This document shows, one piece after another, positions 1 through 5,246 of a DNA stretch of 5,319 nt. The notes beneath the pieces were generated by a model that saw only the letters and a list, made by a program, of their open reading frames with translations, did not search any database and was not told the origin of the DNA. This DNA is from Methanobacterium sp. (GTDB lineage: Archaea > Methanobacteriota > Methanobacteria > Methanobacteriales > Methanobacteriaceae): contig JAHKLQ010000052.1 in NCBI GenBank assembly GCA_020854975.1, positions 1-5,319 on the forward strand, in the 5' to 3' direction. How positions within the stretch are numbered: the first letter of the stretch is position 1; every line of letters starts with the position of its first letter. Made by a program: the position numbers and the translations under genes.

Positions 1-1
1 T

Positions 2-739
2 AGAAAAATCATAAGAGACTTAATAGCTGAAGGCTATGTGGATGTTCTTATAACCAGCGGAGCCAACCTCACCCATGACCTCCTGGAAGCCTTTGGAGGT
101 GCACACTACCGGGACCAGGCAGGAAACGATGAAGAACTCTGCCAGATGGGAATAGGCCGCATCGCAGATATTTACACCAAATCAGAAGACTTCACAGTAT
201 TCGAATCAAAGATCAACACCATATTGGGAAAAATAACTGCAAAAAACAATAACCTCAACATCCGAGAATTTTTAACCCAGATAGGACACTTAGTTGATGA
301 TGAAGAATCCATACTCCACACCGCAGCCCAGAAAGGAATCCCCATATATGCTCCGGGATTAATTGACAGTATGCTGGGTTTACAACTGTGGATGTTCACC
401 CAGGAAAACCAGTTAACTCTGGATGCAAGTGGAGACATGCACGAACTCTCAGACCTGGTCTACGCATCCCCCAAGGTAGCCACTGTAATCCTGGGAGGGG
501 GCCTACCCAAACATTACGCCCTGGCCTCTAACATATTAACCGGGGGAGTGGATGCCGCTATCCAGGTAACATTAGACCGCAGTGAAGCAGGCAGCCTGAG
601 CGGAGCACCCTTAGAAGAAGCCAAATCATGGGCTAAAGCCAAATGCGAATCTCGACTGGTAACAGTTATTGGAGATGCCACCATAATATTCCCCCTCATG
701 GTAGCAGGGGCCAGAGAATTAATGGAAAAAAGTGTTTAA
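2..739 (+). CDS. dys: Deoxyhypusine synthase, 5'-truncated by window edge
   Basis: Cytoplasmic NAD-dependent enzyme that moves the 4-aminobutyl group of spermidine onto one lysine of translation factor aIF5A, the first step of hypusine formation. The frame is open from base 2 to the TAA at 737-739 (245 residues), so about 65-70 N-terminal residues lie outside the window; the GTG at 38 is internal, not a start. The C-terminal core is clear: an ILGGGLPKHY stretch matches the family GGG-x2-KHH segment, and SGAPLEEAKSWAK matches the active-site block of the human enzyme. The lysine at 635-637 corresponds to the catalytic Lys that forms the enzyme-imine intermediate, the tryptophan at 629-631 packs on spermidine in known structures, and the Glu corresponding to human E323 is present. 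The Asp of the human block is Leu here, which I recall as usual in archaeal enzymes but did not check. No aIF5A gene is visible. The family call is secure. Confidence 0.95.
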   Translation, partial: RKIIRDLIAEGYVDVLITSGANLTHDLLEAFGGAHYRDQAGNDEELCQMGIGRIADIYTKSEDFTVFESKINTILGKITAKNNNLNIREFLTQIGHLVDDEESILHTAAQKGIPIYAPGLIDSMLGLQLWMFTQENQLTLDASGDMHELSDLVYASPKVATVILGGGLPKHYALASNILTGGVDAAIQVTLDRSEAGSLSGAPLEEAKSWAKAKCESRLVTVIGDATIIFPLMVAGARELMEKSV

Positions 740-752
740 GCCTGAAGTGTTT

Positions 753-809
753 AATTTATAAGGTCAATTAACTCATTTTAAGGAGTTTCAACCCAAATTT
801 TAAAGGAGT
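753..809 (+). promoter_or_regulatory. Putative promoter and doubled SD-like sites for the membrane-protein gene
   Basis: AATTTATAAGG at 753-763 resembles an archaeal TATA box and would place transcription start near 783-787. Two similar purine-rich sites follow: TTTTAAGGAGT at 776-786 and TTTTAAAGGAGT at 798-809. Only the second is placed to serve the ATG at 821, with a rather long 12-base spacing. The first may be a chance duplicate or mark an abandoned start. The gene may also be read through from the deoxyhypusine synthase gene, since the gap is only 81 bases. Confidence 0.45.
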
Positions 810-820
810 CATAAAAGATC

Positions 821-1414
821 ATGTTTTTAGAGGCAGCACTCTATGCTTTATCCGGATTCTTCATGAAATTTTCTGACGATGCCCTGGATGAAAAGAACAA
901 CACCATCCTAGGTGTGGCCAGTGGAATACTCTGCGTTGCAGGAATAGGATACCTGGCAGTGAATTTTCAGGATGCAGCCACCATATTCCTAGCTATATTA
1001 CTAGGAACCTTACTATCTGCTAAAGTAGACAAACTGGGCCACCTGGTCACTCTAATAATATTCCTGGTCATCCTTTTTATCTGGGGGATACCCACCATTG
1101 GATTCATATCTCTAGCCCTATGTACCATAGCTGCCTGGCTGGATGAGGTGGGAAACGACAGAGAAAGTTTAAAAGGGAAAAAAATAGTGGAAACTTTTTT
1201 CAAGTATCGTTTTAGTCTAAAGATAATGGTTCTCATCCTGGCAGTTCTGGGAGGCCTTAAAGTAATCTATCCGCTTCAAGTTCCGGGGATCAACTTTTTC
1301 CAGCCAGTGACTTTCATCTATTTCATGTTATTCGATCTGGCCTATGAACTGGCAGGTTTAAAGTTTAACAGCATCTATGAGGGACTCTACAACATTTACC
1401 GGATCATCAGCTAG
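821..1414 (+). CDS. Multipass membrane protein of unknown function
   Basis: A 197-residue, strongly hydrophobic protein that I do not recognise by name. Hydrophobic stretches near residues 28-48, 52-66, 75-106, 132-150 and 160-180, plus a weaker one at 2-15, suggest five or six membrane passes. Polar, acid-rich patches sit between them: KFSDDALDEKNN (16-27), SAKVDKLGH (66-74), WLDEVGNDR (106-114) and FDLAYE (171-176). Repeated Asp at membrane borders suggests a metal- or phosphate-binding integral-membrane enzyme and loosely recalls UbiA-type prenyltransferases, but the protein is shorter than that family and no full motif matches, so no function is assigned. The start is ATG 821, preceded by GGAG at 805-808. 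The gene runs in the same direction as dys, and its last 57 bases overlap the end of pyrF on the other strand. The real coding status is supported by length, SD and membrane pattern. Confidence 0.8.
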   Translation: MFLEAALYALSGFFMKFSDDALDEKNNTILGVASGILCVAGIGYLAVNFQDAATIFLAILLGTLLSAKVDKLGHLVTLIIFLVILFIWGIPTIGFISLALCTIAAWLDEVGNDRESLKGKKIVETFFKYRFSLKIMVLILAVLGGLKVIYPLQVPGINFFQPVTFIYFMLFDLAYELAGLKFNSIYEGLYNIYRIIS

Positions 1415-2008
1415 GTATATGCTACGACCCACAATCAGGGCATTGGCAAACTGAAGAGTATCCCTGGGATCTCCACCCTGCACACCCACACCTGGAGATA
1501 TAATGAAAGATTCTTCCCCCACAATCTTCCTGATCATCCCCAACCGATCCAGACGGGTGGAAGGACCCACATAATTTTTAATACCCATATTTACACCCAT
1601 ACGGGCTATATCCATGGAAACTGGTTTTAAAAACTCTTCTGCACCAGGATGGGACATTTCAGTGAGAAGGAATATTTCTTTATCGTATTTCTCGGCAGAT
1701 GCAAGACAGCTGGCTGCACTGTCACGTCCCACAAAACCATGCACAATCAGGGCATCGGCACCAGACTGAAAGGTCACATCAGCAATCTTCTCATTGGTAG
1801 CAGGTATATCAGCCACTTTAAAGTCACAGATAACATTACAACCATATTCTTCCTTAACTCTACTAACAGCTTCCAGCCCCTCAGCTAAAACCAGAGGATA
1901 ACCTATCTTAACAGTATTCAGGTAACTAGAAACTTCATCCATTAATTCCAGGGCCTCCTGGATGCTGCCAACATCCATGGCCAGGATTATCTTGTTTTTA
2001 ACCTCCAT
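1358..2008 (-). CDS. pyrF: Orotidine 5'-phosphate decarboxylase
   Basis: Soluble TIM-barrel enzyme, active as a dimer, that decarboxylates OMP to UMP in the last step of pyrimidine synthesis. Counting from the ATG at 2006-2008 (216 residues), the catalytic set is D12 in LAMD, K34 in VKIGYP, and D62, K64 and D67 in DFKVADIP. These match D20, K42, D70, K72 and D75 of the well-studied Methanothermobacter enzyme with a constant offset of 8. The loop LLTEMSHPGAE, the phosphate-binding GVGVQGGDP and the Arg of VGRSIYLADDP (R195, Mth R203) are all present. Start choice: the frame stays open upstream to an ATG at 2075-2077 and a TTG at 2078-2080, adding 23 or 24 residues unlike the family. I prefer the 2008 start by homology, although it has no SD site; the 2077 ATG has a weak GGGA upstream and cannot be excluded. 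The gene's end overlaps the convergent membrane-protein gene. Confidence 0.95.
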   Translation of the reverse strand: MEVKNKIILAMDVGSIQEALELMDEVSSYLNTVKIGYPLVLAEGLEAVSRVKEEYGCNVICDFKVADIPATNEKIADVTFQSGADALIVHGFVGRDSAASCLASAEKYDKEIFLLTEMSHPGAEEFLKPVSMDIARMGVNMGIKNYVGPSTRLDRLGMIRKIVGEESFIISPGVGVQGGDPRDTLQFANALIVGRSIYLADDPVNVVESLIDAVKL

Positions 2009-2151
2009 AAAAGTAGGTAGGTTTTTGATCTTTAAATGATTTTTTATGGAATGCTCCCAAATTTCATAATCTAACATCAAATTCCCAATTTACTGTTTGC
2101 ATCAAATTTTTATCCTAAGTGTTGATATCAGTAGCTATCCTAATTGCAACA

Positions 2152-2163
2152 TTTCCATGGAAA
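2152..2163. promoter_or_regulatory. 12-bp perfect palindrome between pyrF and the TRAM genes
   Basis: TTTCCATGGAAA is perfectly self-complementary and lies 33 bases before the TATA box of the first TRAM gene, in the divergent spacer shared with pyrF. Looser arms CTAATT (2140-2145) and AATTAG (2163-2168) flank it. The size and place fit a binding site for a dimeric regulator, but nothing in the window identifies the protein. A palindrome of this length can arise by chance in AT-rich DNA, although the GC core makes that less likely. Confidence 0.35.
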
Positions 2164-2196
2164 ATTAGTCAAAATGGGCTAATAATTTAACATACC

Positions 2197-2255
2197 TTTA
2201 TAAACCCCCAAACCAATATTAACTCAGCCATTTCTAATGGCAATTTTGGAAGTGA
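2197..2255 (+). promoter_or_regulatory. Promoter and ribosome site of the first TRAM gene
   Basis: TTTATAAA at 2197-2204 is a near-ideal archaeal TATA box; transcription should begin about 2225-2228, leaving a leader of roughly 32-35 bases. GGAAGTGA at 2248-2255 differs at one base from the GGAGGTGA expected to pair with the 16S 3' end and lies 4 bases before the ATG at 2260. The strong box fits a well-expressed gene. Confidence 0.7.
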
Positions 2256-2259
2256 ATAA

Positions 2260-2484
<225 letters not shown>

Positions 2485-2494
2485 ATATTGAAGT

Positions 2495-2540
2495 AATTCT
2501 TGAAACGAAATAAAACTGATTTTTATTTGATTTAAGAATT
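2495..2540 (+). terminator. Long stem-loop after TRAM copy 1
   Basis: Arms AAATAAAA (2508-2515) and TTTTATTT (2521-2528) pair perfectly around the loop CTGAT. Past a 2x2 internal loop and one bulged G, the pairing continues (AAA with TTT, TT with AA, AATTC with GAATT), giving about 18 pairs in all. It begins 11 bases after the stop codon. It may end or slow transcription, protect the 3' end of the message, or be a processing site between the two TRAM genes. No long U run follows, so simple termination is uncertain. Confidence 0.5.
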
Positions 2541-2589
2541 CTTAATTTACACGCTAATTTAATAGCAAATTATATTGGAGTGAATAAAT

Positions 2590-2814
<225 letters not shown>

Positions 2815-2850
2815 ATATAAATTTATTGTTCTAAAATCTCTACAAAATTG

Positions 2851-2900
2851 AAAGGGGATAAAACTTGATTTTATCTCTTTTCGAAAATTCTTTTTCTTTT
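2851..2900 (+). terminator. Stem-loop and T-rich terminator after TRAM copy 2
   Basis: AAAGGGGATAAAA (2851-2863) pairs with TTTTATCTCTTTT (2869-2881) around the loop CTTGA: 13 continuous pairs, two of them G-U. T-rich DNA follows (2887-2900, CTTTTTCTTTT). This is a good end of transcription for the TRAM pair. The stem corresponds to that after copy 1: the inner six pairs are the same, and one outer pair is A-T there and G-C here, which keeps the fold. Confidence 0.65.
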
Positions 2901-3027
2901 ATTCATCCATCTAATTTTATCTTAATTTAAGGCCATAAATCTAACCATATAACAATTAAACCATTCAATCTAACTTATAACAGGTTACAAAATAATTTAT
3001 GGGTACTAAAACCATATACAATATAGC

Positions 3028-3741
3028 TTAAGACCATAAACTTAAATTATCAACAATGGATACTAATTCCTGAGTCTGTGTTCTGGTCTGGTTTACTGGT
3101 TCATAAGTGTAGGTTTCATATATTAAAGAAGGTATTCCCGCTTCAATTAAAGGAATGGTAACATAAGCAGGACTGGTTGGATTGGGAGGGCTGTATATAG
3201 TTAACCAGTTGGTTTGATTTTTAATGGCCAGAGCTATCATTTCAGATTTTTCTGAGTACTCAGGGATGAAAAGAAAACGTGTTTTTTGGTAATTACCTTC
3301 ATTGGAATGCACATCTATCACCAAATCAATGGACATGTTTTCAATATCAGGGACAACATAATTATTAGCCAGTAACTGACCATAGGACCGGCCTTTCTCA
3401 TAATCTTCTGCATCTTGGGTGACGTTAACCCTATAAATATAGTAACAGTTCTTCAACGATTCATTTTGACTGGTCACAGCTTCCAGGAGAGCCTGGTGAA
3501 CCTGATATTCCAGGGGATGAACACCAACAATATAAACTATTCTATGGGGAGAATCTGCATTTCCATAGGGACCCTCCCTGATAACCGTACCATAATCAGC
3601 TTCCCCCAGAACCACACTACTGAATGTGGAGGTACTGGTATCTTGAGGGGGATAAATAATACTGTATAAATAAAATGAGGAAAAAGCACTGGCAATAAAT
3701 AAAAATACCAGAAAAATGAGTAATTTAACTTTTTCCTCCAT
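3028..3741 (-). CDS. Membrane-anchored M14/AstE-like putative zinc hydrolase
   Basis: A 237-residue protein with an uncleaved-looking N-terminal anchor (residues 5-30) and an outer domain of about 190 residues. The outer domain has the ligand order of the M14 carboxypeptidase / succinylglutamate desuccinylase group: GVHPLE (H75, E78) after a beta strand, DVHSNEG (H145), and a late Glu in LIYETYTYE (E209), with H-to-E spacings of 67 and 64 residues. The family uses these to bind one zinc and to activate water for amide or peptide cleavage; R104, N106 and R118 could bind substrate. Six N-x-S/T sites (N93, N106, N135, N175, N217, N232) fit an extracellular, glycosylated domain. ATG 3741 has GAGG at 3751-3754. 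It lies downstream of the pseudomurein-binding gene on the same strand, so wall peptide is a reasonable but unproven substrate. Motifs were read by eye; fold and activity need confirmation. Confidence 0.7.
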   Translation of the reverse strand: MEEKVKLLIFLVFLFIASAFSSFYLYSIIYPPQDTSTSTFSSVVLGEADYGTVIREGPYGNADSPHRIVYIVGVHPLEYQVHQALLEAVTSQNESLKNCYYIYRVNVTQDAEDYEKGRSYGQLLANNYVVPDIENMSIDLVIDVHSNEGNYQKTRFLFIPEYSEKSEMIALAIKNQTNWLTIYSPPNPTSPAYVTIPLIEAGIPSLIYETYTYEPVNQTRTQTQELVSIVDNLSLWS

Positions 3742-3786
3742 TTTTTAGAGCCTCAACTTTATATTTTCATAACACCTTATCCATAT

Positions 3787-3829
3787 GAAGATTATTTTTA
3801 TATTTGCATAATCTTCTTCCCATGAAGAT
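3787..3829 (-). promoter_or_regulatory. Inverted repeat around a TATA box before the hydrolase gene
   Basis: GAAGATTAT (3787-3795) and ATAATCTTC (3808-3816) are perfect 9-base inverted arms around a 12-base centre, which on the minus strand reads GCAAATATAAAA, a plausible TATA box giving a start near 3775. A third half-site, ATGAAGAT, recurs at 3822-3829 as in 3785-3792. This could be an operator that covers the TATA box, or a hairpin that ends the upstream 3839-4552 message. GAGG at 3751-3754 serves translation of the downstream gene. Confidence 0.4.
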
Positions 3830-3838
3830 ATATTATAT

Positions 3839-4552
3839 TCAGGGGAAAGTTACAGTTTCCGGTAGTTGACCACTGGATTTATACTGGGCTAAAATCTTGG
3901 AATAAAGGCTTAACATATTATCCATAGACAGATCAGGCTCCCCTGAAACTGTTATACCAATATAGTTAGGGGAAATACCATAACTATCCATCCAAGTATA
4001 GGTCCTCTGAGCCATATCCACATAATCATTTTTAGTAATGGTAGCGGATGAAGCAGTTCCATAAGGATTATCAGGATCCTCATAATTCTTGATGGGAATG
4101 TTACCTGTTTCTCCATTGTTAATCATCACAATACCCCTAGAGAGTAGGTAAAGGCACTGATTTTTATCTAGAGTAACTCCAGAATAGGTGATGGAATTGA
4201 AATCTGTTCCAGATTTAACTATTTCCTGTGCAAGATCTGGTACTTTGGAAACAGGGAACCCATTACTGAGGGATATCTCTTCTTCAACCACAGGGGTTGT
4301 ATTAGTGATGGTGCTGTTATTGGTGGGAGTAGGAGATCTTAAAAGAAAACCAACCATAACTCCCAATACAATCACCAGTATTATAATGGAAGCTATTAAT
4401 ATCTTATTGGTGGTGTTCATTCCTTCTTTTCTTTTGGAACTCTTAGATCTACCAAAAGAAGGAGATCCGGATAATCTACCACCACATTCTTCACAGTAAA
4501 TGGAATTTGATTCGTTTTCATGTCCGCAGTTTTGGCATTTCACAAATATCAT
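3839..4552 (-). CDS. Zinc-ribbon, single-pass protein with pseudomurein-binding-type repeats
   Basis: A 237-residue protein in three parts. Residues 5-25 are a zinc ribbon, C6-x2-C9-G-x10-C20-x2-C23-G. A basic linker (SKSSKRK) precedes a membrane helix at about 50-71. Outside is a Thr/Asn-rich spacer with sequons at N78, N79 and N84, then a domain of about 145 residues. In it, residues 104-146 (LSRGIVMIN end) and 173-237 (YVDMAQRTYTWMDSYG, then PNYIGITVSGEPDLS, then SGQLPETVTF) follow the rhythm of pseudomurein-binding repeats: an Ala/Arg helix, LP/PNY-V, then a Leu-rich helix. Positive residues before the helix put the ribbon in the cytoplasm and the repeats in the wall. Start: ATG 4552 lacks a good SD site; GTG at 4541-4543 (MKCQNCG) with AGGATGAT upstream is a real alternative. 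It is the upstream member of a possible two-gene unit with the hydrolase, 97 bases away. Confidence 0.8.
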   Translation of the reverse strand: MIFVKCQNCGHENESNSIYCEECGGRLSGSPSFGRSKSSKRKEGMNTTNKILIASIIILVIVLGVMVGFLLRSPTPTNNSTITNTTPVVEEEISLSNGFPVSKVPDLAQEIVKSGTDFNSITYSGVTLDKNQCLYLLSRGIVMINNGETGNIPIKNYEDPDNPYGTASSATITKNDYVDMAQRTYTWMDSYGISPNYIGITVSGEPDLSMDNMLSLYSKILAQYKSSGQLPETVTFP

Positions 4553-4795
4553 CCTAGTCTAATCATAAAATTATCATTTAATCATTTAGGTATGTTCTAT
4601 TTTAAATGTGAATACTTTTGTAGGATTATTTTTCCATTAGTTAAATAAATTTAGGTGGTACTTATAAGGTGAATTATATCCTAATTATCTTATATTTGAT
4701 GTCTCTTGATATCTTTTGATCATACTATAAATCTATTCACTCACTGAATATGTATTATAAATGCTTATGGTCACTTTTTATGAAAATTCATTCAA
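4553..4795. other. AT-rich spacer upstream of the wall-binding gene
   Basis: No convincing gene. ATCATTTA occurs twice in tandem (4573-4580, 4581-4588) just upstream of the minus-strand gene. ACTTATAAGG at 4662-4671 is TATA-like in both directions. The dyad TATTCA-CTCAC-TGAATA (4734-4750) lies between two TATAAAT-like boxes (4725-4732 and 4755-4762). A promoter for the 4552 gene must lie here, but no box stands out. Confidence 0.5.
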
Positions 4796-4803
4796 TTTAT
4801 AAA
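4796..4803 (+). promoter_or_regulatory. TATA box of a possible small RNA
   Basis: TTTATAAA, the same eight bases as the TRAM gene box at 2197, lies in the gene-free right end. It would start a plus-strand transcript near 4826. No reading frame with a start and SD site follows, which suggests a noncoding product if it is used. Confidence 0.4.
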
Positions 4804-4825
4804 AGAATTTGGTTAAAATTGGTAC

Positions 4826-4966
4826 AGATTTGGGACAATTAATTTAAGTGATAAACACGGAAGTTAGTTATTGTGTGGTGTTTCTAACACTACACGCCCC
4901 CCCCCCCTTCATTATATTTTATAAATCACCTCATTTTTTTACCACCTTTTTTTTTATTATTTTTTT
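4826..4966 (+). ncRNA. Candidate small noncoding RNA
   Basis: A transcript from the box at 4796 would carry a 10-pair hairpin (4873-4895), a run of 11 C (4897-4907), an AU-rich stretch, and then three U runs of 7, 9 and 7 (4934-4940, 4947-4955, 4960-4966), the usual archaeal termination signal. The unpaired C run could pair with G-rich ribosome sites of other messages, a mode known from C-rich regulatory RNA loops in bacteria; applying it here is inference. The other reading is that the T runs are the Lys codons of a decayed minus-strand gene. Both ends are estimates. Confidence 0.3.
4873..4907 (+). repeat. Hairpin abutting an 11-base C run
   Basis: GTGTGGTGTT (4873-4882) pairs with AACACTACAC (4886-4895) around the loop TCT, with one G-U pair. 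After a single G come 11 C (4897-4907). GTTAG (4863-4867) can pair instead with CTAAC (4884-4888), which would break the first stem. In DNA this AT-rich, so long a pure C run stands out and should be prone to length change by slippage, or to sequencing error. Confidence 0.7.
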
Positions 4967-5224
4967 GGCTGCTTCCTGTATCAGTTGATACCGAATGATC
5001 ATTTTTGGAAATTTTTGTTATTTGTCTATTCACGGCCTTATTTGGTTTGGGCGGAAAATCTTTTAAAGCTGAAGTACTGGTTCAGTGTAAATAATATTAT
5101 AACTAGGTTTTTTTAAATAAGATCAGTAAATTCATTGGTTATTTCTTGGATAATTTCCCTTTTTTTGAATGGCTTCTTCCATTAGAGTGATATTTGAGAT
5201 CAATTTTTTCTGATTATTTTTAAA
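4926..5224 (-). pseudogene. Possible frameshifted gene remnant
   Basis: On the minus strand, three frames read in turn as one protein-like chain. Residues such as KLISNITLMEEAIQKK (from 5224) continue after one base shift in the A7 run (5160-5166) as REIIQEITNEFTDLI. After a second shift near 5115-5117 comes KKPSYNIIYTEPVLQL, and after a third near 5061-5067 comes KDFPPKPNKAVNRQITKIS with a Lys/Gly-rich end, KKKGGKKMR, and TGA at 4926-4928. All three breaks lie in short homopolymer runs, as expected for decay or for base-calling errors. The last part alone (5081-4926) is open for 51 codons but has no ATG near its beginning. I do not recognise the protein. AT-rich DNA often yields Lys/Asn/Ile-rich, protein-like text, so this is a weak call. 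Confidence 0.28.
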
Positions 5225-5238
5225 CTAAAACTGAAAAC

Positions 5239-5246
5239 TTTATAAA
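5239..5246 (+). promoter_or_regulatory. Promoter for a gene beyond the right edge
   Basis: CTTTATAAAC (5238-5247) repeats exactly the box and borders of the first TRAM promoter, with the purine-rich CTGAAAA before it. Transcription would begin near 5269. The last 34 bases after GGGGG (5280-5284) read LFPAVVVILLS without a stop in one frame, with a TTG at 5286 or GTG at 5298 as possible starts. That could be the beginning of a signal peptide or membrane helix, but too little is in the window to call a gene. Confidence 0.5.

Noticed and set aside
172..699. Open frames on the minus strand inside the deoxyhypusine synthase gene
   Set aside because: They are antisense to a securely identified gene, have no SD site or recognisable domain, and read as out-of-frame text.
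967..1236. An 89-codon minus-strand frame inside the membrane-protein gene
   Set aside because: Antisense shadow; the basic, Met-rich product reflects the complement of hydrophobic codons.
1649..1888. A 79-codon plus-strand frame inside pyrF
   Set aside because: Antisense to conserved catalytic residues of pyrF, with no family resemblance.
2885..3027. Possible CRISPR or tandem array from repeated CCAT words
   Set aside because: Units are short, imperfect and unevenly spaced, with no spacer-repeat order.
3415..3669. An 84-codon plus-strand frame opposite the hydrolase gene
   Set aside because: Antisense to the likely zinc-ligand region, with no SD site.
4188..4499. A 103-codon plus-strand frame opposite the zinc-ribbon gene
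   Set aside because: It is the complement of the Cys motif, membrane helix and spacer of the real gene; the hydrophobic part comes from the opposite-strand helix codons.
4891..4932. Tiny minus-strand reading frame through the G11 run, ATG at 4912, with ATCACCTC (4925-4932) as the complement of an SD site
   Set aside because: Only 14 codons with a long 12-base spacing and no recognisable peptide; slippage-controlled translation would be speculation.
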